DNA of 46,303 nucleotides from assembly GCA_002239005.1 (NCBI GenBank), contig MPNL01000026.1, forward strand, positions 1 to 46,303. The letters run 5' to 3'. Shown here piece after piece: positions 35,284-43,761 of this stretch. Positions within the stretch are counted from its first letter, which is position 1, and the number at the start of each line of letters is the position of its first letter. The position numbers and the translations under genes were made by a program. Under the pieces are notes generated by a model. The model saw nothing but the letters and a program-made list of their open reading frames with translations. It was not told the DNA's origin and ran no database searches. This DNA comes from Truepera sp. bin119. Its GTDB lineage: Bacteria; Deinococcota; Deinococci; Deinococcales; Trueperaceae.

Positions 35284-36060
35284 GTGACCCCATCCACCCC
35301 GACTCCGAAGCGAAAAGGGAGAGTAGTCAGGCGGGTGCAGAGATTGGCGCTACTCGCTGGTGCCCTTTTCGTGCTCATCAGCCTCTACCTTCCCATCAAC
35401 AGGATCGGGATCGTCAGCGCCCCACAGGGGATCAGCCTGCCACGGGTGCTCTCTCGCATCTTCCCAGGAGTGCCGAGGGTCGGCCTCCAGATCGGCCACT
35501 TCGAAGTCCACAACCACCCCAAGGAGCTGGCAGCGTTGCGCAAGAACACGGGAGGCTCGGTCGAGGGCCTTCACGAGGTCGCCCTGAATCGGGCCGTCGC
35601 CAGGGAGCTGAAGACTATCCTGGAGGCCCGCGGCATCGAGGTGGACCTGCTCCCCGCCACCATCCCACCCCGCTACCGGGCTGACCTAGTCCTTTCTATC
35701 CACGCTGACGCCAGTGACGACCTAGAGAGGCGCGGGTACAAGAGTGCGCACTTTATCCCCGCCCGCAACCGAGCCGAACCCGAACTCAAACGTGCAGTAG
35801 ATGGAACCTACCTTGCGATGAGTGGGCTCCCGGACGACCACGAGAATGTGACCAGAAGCATGTTCAACTACTACGCCTTCAATCACCGACGCTATCACCA
35901 TAGCGTGCGCCGGACGACGCCGGGCCTGATCGTAGAGCTCGGTTACATATCCAACTACGAAGATCGGTCATTCCTCGAGGACCCCAGCCGACCCGCAGAG
36001 GCGCTCGCCGCTGGCATCATCACCTACCTCGAGCAGAGGGGACGCCTGATCGGCAACTGA
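35284..36060 (+). CDS. N-acetylmuramoyl-L-alanine amidase (Amidase_3)
   Basis: A 258-residue zinc amidase that cleaves the peptide from MurNAc in peptidoglycan. A basic N-terminus and one hydrophobic helix (about 23-38) form a signal anchor, placing the enzyme outside the inner membrane. Expected zinc ligands are seen: His in LQIGHFEVH, Glu in LHEVALNRAVARELK, and His in LSIHADASDD. IVELGYISNYEDRSFLED carries the catalytic Glu. thpR starts 1 base after its stop, so the two are co-translated, although no functional link is evident. Confidence 0.85.
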   Translation: MTPSTPTPKRKGRVVRRVQRLALLAGALFVLISLYLPINRIGIVSAPQGISLPRVLSRIFPGVPRVGLQIGHFEVHNHPKELAALRKNTGGSVEGLHEVALNRAVARELKTILEARGIEVDLLPATIPPRYRADLVLSIHADASDDLERRGYKSAHFIPARNRAEPELKRAVDGTYLAMSGLPDDHENVTRSMFNYYAFNHRRYHHSVRRTTPGLIVELGYISNYEDRSFLEDPSRPAEALAAGIITYLEQRGRLIGN

Positions 36061-36061
36061 G

Positions 36062-36658
36062 ATGCCACGGCTATTCGCCGCCATCGAACCCGCAGCCGAG
36101 GTCCTAAACACTATTCGTGAGGCTCAAGCAACGCTGCGACGGGAGCTCGCGGGAGAACCGATCCGCTGGCAACACCCTGGCCAAGCCCATCTGACCCTGC
36201 ACTTCCTATGCAACTTGCCAGGGCACGTCCTGGGAACGGTGCAGGAGCACGTCCTGCCCGCCGTAGCAAGGGCCGTCCAAGGGGCGTGTCGGCACTCACG
36301 GCCCATCGACCTCAAGACTGCAGGCTTCGGTACGTTCCCCAGGGTGGCGCGGCCGAGCATCCTATGGCTGGGGGTGGCAGGCGACCTCGGGGAACTCTCC
36401 GCCTTGGAGCGTCACCTCTCCTTCTTACTCACAGGGTTGAGTTCTACCAAGCCGAAGGGGCGCTTCACCTCCCATTTCACCCTAGGCCGGGTCCGGAGGC
36501 TGGAGGGGGGAACACGGGAGCGGGTCGCCGCAGCGCTGACACTGTCCAGTCCGAAATCCGTACGCTGGACCGCGACCGAGGTCGCCCTGATAGAGAGTCG
36601 GTTGCGGCCAGAGGGTGCGGAACACCACGTTCGGATGCGGGCGAACCTCGCCCCCTAA
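36062..36658 (+). CDS. thpR: RNA 2',3'-cyclic phosphodiesterase (2'-5' RNA ligase family)
   Basis: A 198-residue 2H phosphoesterase. It has both HxTx motifs, HLTL at residues 43-46 and HFTL at 138-141, set in the usual contexts (GQAHLTLHFLCNL; RFTSHFTLGRVRR). RLFAAIEP at the start is typical. The enzyme opens 2',3'-cyclic phosphates and in vitro can join tRNA halves by 2'-5' links; its cellular role is unsettled. The ATG lies within TGAGATG, overlapping-style coupling to the amidase gene. Confidence 0.9.
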   Translation: MPRLFAAIEPAAEVLNTIREAQATLRRELAGEPIRWQHPGQAHLTLHFLCNLPGHVLGTVQEHVLPAVARAVQGACRHSRPIDLKTAGFGTFPRVARPSILWLGVAGDLGELSALERHLSFLLTGLSSTKPKGRFTSHFTLGRVRRLEGGTRERVAAALTLSSPKSVRWTATEVALIESRLRPEGAEHHVRMRANLAP

Positions 36659-36713
36659 CCGGTGATCAATAGGGAATTTACCCCTCCTCCGACCGTGCTA
36701 CCATGCCGTCAAC

Positions 36714-37103
36714 ATGTGGCCCGTGGGTTCCCTGCTCATCCTCGCCCTCGTGTGTGTAGCCTGTAGACTGCCAACCAACGAGGTCTCTGGTGGCGGCACG
36801 TCGGATGCGCTACAGATGGAAATCGAGGTCGATCTGAAGCCGGACATCGGAATAACACCCGTCTCCGTTCGCGTCGTTCAGGAAGGACGAGCGGTGGCTG
36901 GAGCCTCGGTTGAGATCACAGGTGACATGACTCACGCGGGCATGATCCCTGTGATCCGCAAGGCCGTCGAGGTCGAGCCGGGATTGTATCGTGCCGACAC
37001 CTTCGAATTCACCATGGCAGGGGACTGGTTCCTAACAGCTGAGGTCGTACTCAGCGATGGCAAGAGGGTCAGCAAGATCCTGCCGCTGAGCGTCCAGAGG
37101 TAG
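36714..37103 (+). CDS. FixH/YtkA-like lipoprotein
   Basis: A 129-residue exported protein. A hydrophobic leader is followed by Cys17 (LVCVAC), a slightly non-standard lipobox, so a lipoprotein is likely. Residues 36-128 match the FixH/YtkA beta-sandwich pattern: ITPVSVRVVQEGRAVAGASVEITGDMTHAGMIPV, then VEPGLYRADTFEFTMAGDWFLTAEV. FixH/CcoH takes part in cbb3 oxidase assembly and YtkA domains occur with copper proteins. It opens the probable copper group. TACCAT (36699-36704) is 9 bases before the ATG. Confidence 0.75.
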   Translation: MWPVGSLLILALVCVACRLPTNEVSGGGTSDALQMEIEVDLKPDIGITPVSVRVVQEGRAVAGASVEITGDMTHAGMIPVIRKAVEVEPGLYRADTFEFTMAGDWFLTAEVVLSDGKRVSKILPLSVQR

Positions 37104-37104
37104 C

Positions 37105-37548
37105 ATGAAGCGGTGCCCTCTCGACCCTGGGGTCCACGACCTATCTGCTCTCGTCGCTCTGCTGCTCACCTCCGGCCTCTTCACAGGCCCTTTCATAGCC
37201 GCCACAGACTCCGGTCACAGCCATGCGGAAACGACCCCACCCCACTCCATCAGTGGCCTCCCCGTCTCACCGCACCCTCCACCCCAACCTGCAACGGCGG
37301 TTATCCACACTCTCAGCACACCCCTGCTTCGCAACAGGGTCTCTCCAGTTCGACCGCTGCATCGGCTGTTCCGATCCAACCTCACCCGTGCTCCCCCAAC
37401 AATCCTAAGCCGGTACTTTCCAGGACACCGAGAGAGGAGATGGAATCGGCAGCCAGGACGGTCGGCTGGATCTGATGATTCAGCCCTTCAGGAGGAAAAA
37501 CCATATGGCTCGCAAGCTCCGCGCGCACTGCACCGGCATTGGCACTAG
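37105..37548 (+). CDS. Hypothetical His-containing exported protein, possibly degraded
   Basis: A 147-codon open frame begins 1 base after the FixH-like stop with AGAGG upstream. Residues 14-35 are hydrophobic and signal-like (LSALVALLLTSGLFTGPFIA), followed by a short His-containing segment (DSGHSHAETTPPHS) and a Pro/Arg-rich tail containing RAPPT. This layout recalls DUF2946-type small proteins found near copper genes, but the match is weak. The last third overlaps the decayed cupredoxin and may be read-through of a lost stop. It may be a genuine small protein or a relic. Confidence 0.35.
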   Translation: MKRCPLDPGVHDLSALVALLLTSGLFTGPFIAATDSGHSHAETTPPHSISGLPVSPHPPPQPATAVIHTLSTPLLRNRVSPVRPLHRLFRSNLTRAPPTILSRYFPGHRERRWNRQPGRSAGSDDSALQEEKPYGSQAPRALHRHWH

Positions 37549-37819
37549 TGCTCCGAGTGGCTCACACCAAGAGTATAGACGCGATCATACAGCCATGGAC
37601 ATTCATGCCCGGTTCGTGCCCAATCAACCCCTGGCGAGCATGGACCGGAGAGAGGAGCGTGTCTACCCAGTTCACGATCACTTCGAAGACGCATACAGTG
37701 CCGACGGGCTCACACCCAAGACGTACACCTCCACACTGCAGTTCGGCATAGCAGGTACCCGACTATCACCATCATGGGAAACCCCGGAGACAGTCTCACT
37801 CCTATTCGAAGTGCAGTGA
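37505..37819 (+). pseudogene. Decayed cupredoxin-like gene
   Basis: AGGAGG precedes ATG 37505, but no single frame reads through. The start (MARKLR) is in one frame. A signal-like APALALVLRVAHT and the strand KSIDAIIQPWTFMPG, then FTITSKTHT, are in a second. DGLTPKTYTSTLQFGIAG and ETPETVSLLFEVQ return to the first frame, with a stop at 37817-37819. Joined, these resemble an exported cupredoxin_1 domain up to the last strand. The C-terminal Cys-x-n-His copper loop is missing. At least two frameshifts and a truncation mark it as a pseudogene. Family assignment is by eye. Confidence 0.5.
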
Positions 37820-37846
37820 CCTGAACCCAGATTGGCGGTTGCTCTA

Positions 37847-38350
37847 ATGACTCTACTTGCAAGACCCCTCTCTGCCCTAGCGGCACTCACTCTCATAGGT
37901 GCTGCTGCGGCTCACACTTTCCTTAAGAGCTCTACGCCAGAGAATGGTAGCACCCTCGCCGAGGCACCGAGCGAGGTGACGTTGGAAATGAAAGAGGCAG
38001 TGGAGGTGCGATTCAGCATCTTTAAGGTGTATCCGCTGGAGACGAGCCCGGAACTGAGTCGGCGCGAACTGACAGCGGCTGCGGAGGCGCTGATAGAGGA
38101 GGTGCTCGAGCTCCGTGACGACGACGAGGCTCGGGTGGATACGGGTGTCGTGACCGAAGAGCGGACGACGCCCACGATCACACTGTCGTTGCGTGAGGAT
38201 CTCGAGCCAGGCTCGTATCTGGTGATGTGGCGAGCTCTGTCGATCGATGGCCATACCACGGAAGGATTTATAATCTTCACCTTCGATCCAGAACAGCTAC
38301 CGGCGGGGGAATCGGATGTAGATCACAACCTGGCAGCCGCCGGGGACTAG
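37847..38350 (+). CDS. copC: CopC-domain copper-binding protein
   Basis: A 167-residue exported CopC. After a signal peptide ending GAAAA the mature chain starts at His (HTFLKSSTPENGSTLAEAP), the N-terminal Cu(II) ligand of CopC. The C-terminal SIDGHTTEGFIIFTF supplies the second conserved His. Between these halves lies an unusual acidic/Arg-rich stretch (about residues 64-100) longer than in short CopCs. CopC binds copper in the periplasm and hands it to CopD. No ribosome-binding site is seen for ATG 37847; TTG 37832 is possible. copD starts 1 base after the stop. Confidence 0.85.
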   Translation: MTLLARPLSALAALTLIGAAAAHTFLKSSTPENGSTLAEAPSEVTLEMKEAVEVRFSIFKVYPLETSPELSRRELTAAAEALIEEVLELRDDDEARVDTGVVTEERTTPTITLSLREDLEPGSYLVMWRALSIDGHTTEGFIIFTFDPEQLPAGESDVDHNLAAAGD

Positions 38351-38351
38351 G

Positions 38352-39242
38352 GTGCTTGCGGCGGTCAAGTCCCTGCTCTACTTGGGCACCATCTTGCTGG
38401 TCGGTGCCGGAGTGTTCGCGCATTTTGTCGGCCCAGGCCTGATCTCCGGTGCTTCGGCGGTGCGGAGGGGCTCCCTAGGGCTAGGGGTACTGCTCGGAGC
38501 TGTAACCCTGTTGGTTGCAAGCTCTCTGGACATTGCACTGACCATCCGTACCACTCTGGGTTTCCTCGACACAGAACTGGTGAGCGAATACATCCGGTTC
38601 ACGAGGCACGGGAGGGCGATCACCATCCGTATCGGCCTGATCCTGATCGTGGCGATCCTCTCCCTCTCGGGGAGAAGTCACCCAAAATTTTGGGTCCACA
38701 CCGCGACGAAGGCTATCTTCGTCGCAGCCGGAGTGGCCCTCCTGGCAACCTTCAGCTGGACCAGCCATGCGGTTGTTATGCAGGGCCAGGTCCCAATGGT
38801 CGCCGATCTGATCCATTTCGGAGCAGCCGCAGCCTGGGGCGGTTCCATGCTCTACCTGGCCACGCTCCCCTACTGGCGAACCCGCAACCCGGAACTGATC
38901 GCTTCCGTCGAACGCCACTCAAAGTTGGGCCTAGTCAGCGTAGTTGGACTGTTCGCCACAGGCGTCTACGCCGGACTTCTGCACATCTGGTCACCTACCG
39001 TCCTCACGAACTCTCCCTACGGTCATACGCTGATCATCAAGGTGATCTTCGTCCTCTTGACCGTTAGCGTCGCGGCGGTAAACCGACTCTGGTTCGCACC
39101 CCGGTTCCGGGACGAACAGAGGTCGGGATCGCCCGGACTGACGCGCCGTTTCGGAATCCTCGTCCGCACCGAGGCCGTCTTGCTCACAGCGATCCTGATC
39201 ACGACCGGCACGCTCACGACGAGTCCGCTTCCGCACCCGTAA
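38352..39242 (+). CDS. copD: CopD family copper-import membrane protein
   Basis: A 296-residue polytopic protein with about eight hydrophobic helices. The family features HAVVMQGQVPMVADLIHFGAAAAWGGSMLYLA (central His and Trp residues) and a matching ERHSKLGLVSVVGLFATGVYAG segment are present. CopD moves copper received from CopC across the inner membrane. The GTG start at 38352 lies directly after the copC stop, so the two are co-translated. The polyferredoxin gene follows 29 bases later. Confidence 0.87.
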   Translation: MLAAVKSLLYLGTILLVGAGVFAHFVGPGLISGASAVRRGSLGLGVLLGAVTLLVASSLDIALTIRTTLGFLDTELVSEYIRFTRHGRAITIRIGLILIVAILSLSGRSHPKFWVHTATKAIFVAAGVALLATFSWTSHAVVMQGQVPMVADLIHFGAAAAWGGSMLYLATLPYWRTRNPELIASVERHSKLGLVSVVGLFATGVYAGLLHIWSPTVLTNSPYGHTLIIKVIFVLLTVSVAAVNRLWFAPRFRDEQRSGSPGLTRRFGILVRTEAVLLTAILITTGTLTTSPLPHP

Positions 39243-39271
39243 GGCAGGAAGGAAACAGCACAAGAACCCTC

Positions 39272-40819
39272 ATGGCAGATCACATCCTGCCCTCCACCCC
39301 CGCCCCGAGGGCCGAACTCCCTACCCTCGGCCCCATCACCGAACAGCCCAGAGGCTTCGACCTGTTCCGGCTCCCGGGCATCAGACACTTAGTCCGCTGG
39401 AAGTACGCCCGCTTCGCCTTCCAGCTACCCCTGCTGATCCTGGCGCTACTCGTCATCATCGACGGCTTCACGGGCCGCCAGCTGGCCCCGAGAAATGTGG
39501 CCACTACCAGCGTGTGGCTGCACTACCGTGGATTGGTGGTGCTCGCGCTGGCGCTCTTCGGAAACGCCTTCTGCGCCGCCTGCCCCCTGATGTTGACGCG
39601 GGGCGCCACCAACCGATTGAAGCGGATCCTACCCGACATCGAATGGCCCCGGGCTCTGCAGAATAAGTGGTTTGTCGGAAGCCTCACCCTGATCTACCTG
39701 TTCAGCTATGAGTACTTCGACCTCTGGGCAAGCCCCTACTTGACGGCCTGGCTTGCCGTCGGCTATTTCGGAGCGGCGCTCGTGGTCGATGCCCTGTTCC
39801 CGGACGGAACCTTCTGTCGCTTCGTATGCCCGCTGGGCAACTTCAATTTCGCGCTGTCGAGTGCCTCTCCGACAATGATCACCGCCATAGACCACGACCT
39901 GTGTCGGCAGTGCAAGCATAAGCCGTGCCTCCACGGGCGCGAGACACGGGCGGAGGGGGCGGGAACCGGGCGCGCAGCCTTCATCCCACTAGCCGAGATC
40001 ACTCACGCGAACAGCGAGGGCTACTTCCCCGGCTGCGAAACCAACCTGTTCGTCCCCGCAATCCAGTCCAACATGGACTGCACCAACTGCTTCAACTGCG
40101 TGCGGGCCTGCCCCTACGACAACGTGGCGCTGACCGTGCGGGCACCCTGGTGGGAGCTTACACGGGCCCCCTGGCAGCAGCGGGGGCGGTTGGCAGTGAT
40201 GGCCTTCGCGGTGCTTCTCACCTACTGGGGGCTCCTCAACGCAGCGGCTATGGTCGGGCCATTCTTTGACCTAGCCCAGAGCATCTCGCGCGCGCTCTCG
40301 AGCGAGAGCGAACTGGTTGTCCTTGGTGCGCTCTTCCTGCTAGTCACCGCAGTGGGGCTCCTCACCTCTATGGCAATCTCCACGGTGGCCGATCTTCTCG
40401 GTGGGGCGGGCTTCCACCCGTGGCGCGCCCTCCAGCGGTGGGGGTACGTCACCCTCGCCCTTGGGGTCGGCTTCTGGGGCGCCCACTACCTGTTCCACTT
40501 CCTCACCGGAGCGCTGTCGGCAGCGCCGGTCTTCGCGCACTTCTTCGAGTACAGGGGCTTCGCTGTCGACCCAAACTGGCGTCTAGCCCAGATGGTGCCG
40601 ACGCGCTGGCTCTTCCCGATAACAGCCTCCTTCACCGTTGCCTATACCCTGCTGGCAAGCTATGTCACGATCTGGATCGGGCTGCGGGACTTTGACCGGC
40701 GTGGAGTACTGGCCATCTGGCCAGTACTCCTCTTTGTACTGGCCTTCGCCAGCCTAGCGCTGCTGGTGTTGGCCCAACCGATGGAGATGCGAGGGACCAT
40801 CCTCGGCCCGAGCTACTGA
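39272..40819 (+). CDS. FixG/NapH-like membrane polyferredoxin
   Basis: A 515-residue inner-membrane protein with about nine helices and a cytoplasmic-type Fe-S segment in the middle. CxxCP-type motifs occur at C101/C104 and C182/C186 (CRFVCPLGN). A cysteine set C211, C214, C219 plus C255, and the ferredoxin motif C270-C273-C276-C280 (CTNCFNCVRACPYDN), can hold two 4Fe-4S clusters. Relatives include FixG/CcoG, reported to reduce Cu(II) for cbb3 oxidase assembly, and NapH/NosR electron carriers. Adjacent CopC, CopD and FixH-like genes favour a copper-reduction role (inference). Four or five extra C-terminal helices exceed normal FixG. Confidence 0.8.
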   Translation: MADHILPSTPAPRAELPTLGPITEQPRGFDLFRLPGIRHLVRWKYARFAFQLPLLILALLVIIDGFTGRQLAPRNVATTSVWLHYRGLVVLALALFGNAFCAACPLMLTRGATNRLKRILPDIEWPRALQNKWFVGSLTLIYLFSYEYFDLWASPYLTAWLAVGYFGAALVVDALFPDGTFCRFVCPLGNFNFALSSASPTMITAIDHDLCRQCKHKPCLHGRETRAEGAGTGRAAFIPLAEITHANSEGYFPGCETNLFVPAIQSNMDCTNCFNCVRACPYDNVALTVRAPWWELTRAPWQQRGRLAVMAFAVLLTYWGLLNAAAMVGPFFDLAQSISRALSSESELVVLGALFLLVTAVGLLTSMAISTVADLLGGAGFHPWRALQRWGYVTLALGVGFWGAHYLFHFLTGALSAAPVFAHFFEYRGFAVDPNWRLAQMVPTRWLFPITASFTVAYTLLASYVTIWIGLRDFDRRGVLAIWPVLLFVLAFASLALLVLAQPMEMRGTILGPSY

Positions 40820-41137
40820 CCCTAAGCACCTCCCACGCATGAATTCAGTCGAGGACCTCTCAGAGTCTGTTCCATAAGCCGAGCGACCGCCTAAGTGCTG
40901 TACCTTCTCGGTCAGGCAGCCAATCCTCGGACTTGGCACGATGTATGGGAACCAATCTACCAGATGAACATGACAGGTCTTGCCGAAGCCTACACCCGCA
41001 CCGAATTCGGCCCAGATACCTGCTTGGGCATTTCAGCGGCTCGGTAGCAAGTCTCCCCTACTCATTCGCGAAACCGGACCGACCTGCGGTACGCCGAAGA
41101 TGAGACCTGAGTTCCACGCTATTATTGATTCTGACGC
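40820..41137. other. Intergenic region before the ABC permease operon
   Basis: This 318-bp stretch contains no convincing gene. GACCG and CGGTC, about 20 bases apart near 40885-40914, could form a weak stem after the polyferredoxin gene. TATTAT at 41120-41125 lies 12 bases before GTG 41138 and is a possible -10 for the permease operon, giving a very short leader. No Shine-Dalgarno is visible. Confidence 0.4.
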
Positions 41138-42475
41138 GTGGCCCAAGAGCAACAGGTATTCTCGCTCAGCGGATCCCGGCGGGCCCTCGACGAGCGCTGG
41201 CAGCCGCGCCTGTGGCTCGCAGCGCTGCTGACAGGTGCCGCCGGGCTCGCCGGGGCGGGATTCCACCGACTCGAACTGCTCGGGCCCGACGCGGCAGGCT
41301 CAGTCGGCGGAATCACAATCGGCCTGCTGGCGGTGGCCGCAACAACTCAGGTCGCCTTGAGCTTCTACCTCGGCGACCGGACGCGCTGGATCGGAACAGC
41401 CTCCGGGATCGTAACCGCAGGGCTTCTCCCCATCGCCGGGAGTCTGCCCCTGTTCGGAATCGTCTGGCCCGGACTCGCTCTCATAGGCGGACTGCTCCTC
41501 TTATATATCCGCTCACGTGCGCAATTATCGGAGAGAACCATCAACCAACTGAGCGGCTGGCTGCTCGTGATACCGGCCCTAGTCCTGATGATGCTCTGGG
41601 TCTACTTCCCGGCCATCTACGCCCTCTGGATTAGTCTTTTTAAGGACTTTAACTACCTCGGCGCAGCCGAGTTCGTGGGGCTGGAGAATTACCGGATCGC
41701 TCTGCGCGATCCTCGCTTCCTGAAGTCACTAGCCAACACCACCTGGTATGTGGTCGGGACGGTACCGCTCAGCATCTTCCTGGGCATGCTCACCGCAATC
41801 CTGCTGAACGAGCGCATCCGCGGCCTGAGTCTCTACCGCGTGGCCTACTTCCTTCCCTACATCACGGCCCTGACGGCCGCCGCTGCAGTGTGGCGCTGGA
41901 TCTACAACCCTAACGCCGGTCTGCTGAACTGGCTGCTCGGCCTCGGCGACTTCCGCTGGCTGGCCAACCCCAATGGCCTGTTCGAACTGATCCTGTCGCC
42001 TTTCGGTGTCGAGCTATCGGGGCTGGTCGTGGGGCCGAGCGTTGCTCTCATCGCCATCATGATCATGAGCGTGTGGCACTTCCTCGGCTACAACGTGGTC
42101 ATCTTCCTTGCCGGACTCCAGTCCATTCCGAAGGAGTACTACGAGGCGGCGCGCATCGACGGCACAAACTGGCACCAGCAGGTCCGCTATATCACCTGGC
42201 CACTCCTGGCACCGACCACCTTCTTCGTATTGATCATCAGCCTGATCGGTTCGCTGAACGTGTTCACGCAGATCCTCATCCTCACACCAGAGGGGGGGGT
42301 GCTCAATGACACCCTCTCGGTCGTGATGTACCTGTACTTCAAGGGCTTCCGCGACTTCGACTTCGGCTACGCCTCGGCCCTGGCCTTCATCCTGTTCGTG
42401 ATCACTCTGCTCCTAACCCTGCTGCAGCGCCGTCTCTTTAATCGCCTCTTCGGCGGAGAGGCAGAGACGAGATGA
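41138..42475 (+). CDS. ABC transporter permease, MalF/UgpA type, with extra N-terminal helices
   Basis: A 445-residue binding-protein-dependent permease. Residues 1-130 add about four hydrophobic segments before the usual start of the family (WLLVIPALVLMMLWVYFPAIYALWISLF, about 142-168). A typical UgpA/MalF core follows (LENYRIALRDPRFLKSLANTTWYV). The EAA loop contacting the ATPase is EYYEAARIDGTNWHQQVRYITWPLLAP. The GTG start has no ribosome-binding site but a TATTAT 12 bases upstream. Its last 4 bases overlap the next permease (ATGA). The substrate is probably a sugar or glycerol-3-phosphate-like compound; no ATPase gene is adjacent. Confidence 0.9.
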   Translation: MAQEQQVFSLSGSRRALDERWQPRLWLAALLTGAAGLAGAGFHRLELLGPDAAGSVGGITIGLLAVAATTQVALSFYLGDRTRWIGTASGIVTAGLLPIAGSLPLFGIVWPGLALIGGLLLLYIRSRAQLSERTINQLSGWLLVIPALVLMMLWVYFPAIYALWISLFKDFNYLGAAEFVGLENYRIALRDPRFLKSLANTTWYVVGTVPLSIFLGMLTAILLNERIRGLSLYRVAYFLPYITALTAAAAVWRWIYNPNAGLLNWLLGLGDFRWLANPNGLFELILSPFGVELSGLVVGPSVALIAIMIMSVWHFLGYNVVIFLAGLQSIPKEYYEAARIDGTNWHQQVRYITWPLLAPTTFFVLIISLIGSLNVFTQILILTPEGGVLNDTLSVVMYLYFKGFRDFDFGYASALAFILFVITLLLTLLQRRLFNRLFGGEAETR

Positions 42476-43761
42476 ACTTTCGATGGTCGGTTGGACGCAC
42501 CATCATCTACCTCGTCCTCACCGTCGGCGCGGCCCTGATGATATTCCCCTTCTACTGGATGGTCGCGACCTCTTTTCAGAATCGGCAGGAGACGGCCTCT
42601 AGCACACCGGTGCTGATCCCAGAGCAGATGCGCCTGCGGAACTGGGTGGCCTCCTTCCAACTGGGCCGACAGGGGCGCCCCGGCCTCCTCGGCGGGTTGC
42701 TCGGCGGGTTCCGACCGGGGCGTAGCGTGAGCCTCGATCTTACCCTCGCGAACACCAGCGGCGGGGAGGTCGAGGCCATCATCCCGAAGCCGCTCGGAGT
42801 CCTCTCGTTCCCGCTAGGAGACGATACCCTCATCGAAACCAGGCTGGTATCGGAGGGCCCGGAGGGGGGGGGGCGGGACCGGGGCACCCCGACCAACCCA
42901 GGGGAGGGGGGGAGCCTGTACCGGGTCACGCTGACCAACCAGGGGGAGAGCGCCTACAGTCGGATTCCACTCGAGGTGCGCATCCCGAAGGGGGCGACTC
43001 TCCTCTCCAGTACCCTGGCACCGGACGGGCTGCGCAGTTCCAGAAGGTTTAACCGCGTGGAGTACGCCGACATCGCACCAGGGGCGGTCGGCTACCTGTT
43101 CCGGAACTATGTAGCTGCCTGGCAGGCCGCCCCGTTCGGCCGCTACTTCTTCAACTCCGCCTTCACCGCCATAGTGCAGGTGCTGGCGGGTCTCACGGTC
43201 GCCAGTCTGGCCGCCTTTGCGCTAGCCCGCATCCCCTTCTGGGGACGCGAGGTGGTGTTCGTCCTCATCCTGGGGACGCTGATGGTCCCGGGCGAGGTGC
43301 TGCTCATCCCCAACTTCGTGGTACTGGCGCGGCTTAGCTGGATCAACACCTACTTTGCTCTGATCGTGCCGTTCATCGCCAGCGCCTTCGGCATCTTCCT
43401 GCTCAGGCAGTTCTTCCTGACGCTCCCCCAGGAACTCTTCGACGCAGCCCGCATCGACGGGGCCGGGTGGCTCACCCAACTGTGGCAGATCGCAATCCCG
43501 CTGGCCCTTCCCGGGCTGCTGACCTACGCGCTGTTTGCGTTCCTGGGGTCCTGGAACGCCCTCCTCTGGCCGCTGATCGTAACCAACAGTGACGACATGC
43601 GCACCATCCAGGTGGGGCTGCGCTTCTTTGTCGAGGAGACCGGCACGGACTTCGGCCCGATGATGGCCGCCTCCACCATGGCCATCTTGCCAATCATCAT
43701 CGGCTTCTTCTTCGTGCAAAAGCAGTTTATCCAGGGAATCGCCCGCTCGGGGCTCAAGTAG
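42472..43761 (+). CDS. ABC transporter permease, MalG/UgpE type, with inserted domain
   Basis: A 429-residue permease, about 150 residues longer than the usual ~280. TM1 (10-30: IIYLVLTVGAALMIFPFYWM) is normal. The stretch from about 64 to 209 is an extra, beta-rich, Gly/Pro-containing domain (SVSLDLTLANTSGG; YRVTLTNQGESAYSRIPLEV) in the first periplasmic loop. It is bracketed by LRNWVASFQ (55-63) and FRNYVAAWQ (210-218), as if a segment was duplicated at the junction. From PFGRYFFNSAFTAIVQ onward the core is standard, including the EAA loop ELFDAARIDGAGWLTQLWQIAIPLALP. It overlaps the upstream permease by 4 bases. Confidence 0.9.
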   Translation: MNFRWSVGRTIIYLVLTVGAALMIFPFYWMVATSFQNRQETASSTPVLIPEQMRLRNWVASFQLGRQGRPGLLGGLLGGFRPGRSVSLDLTLANTSGGEVEAIIPKPLGVLSFPLGDDTLIETRLVSEGPEGGGRDRGTPTNPGEGGSLYRVTLTNQGESAYSRIPLEVRIPKGATLLSSTLAPDGLRSSRRFNRVEYADIAPGAVGYLFRNYVAAWQAAPFGRYFFNSAFTAIVQVLAGLTVASLAAFALARIPFWGREVVFVLILGTLMVPGEVLLIPNFVVLARLSWINTYFALIVPFIASAFGIFLLRQFFLTLPQELFDAARIDGAGWLTQLWQIAIPLALPGLLTYALFAFLGSWNALLWPLIVTNSDDMRTIQVGLRFFVEETGTDFGPMMAASTMAILPIIIGFFFVQKQFIQGIARSGLK

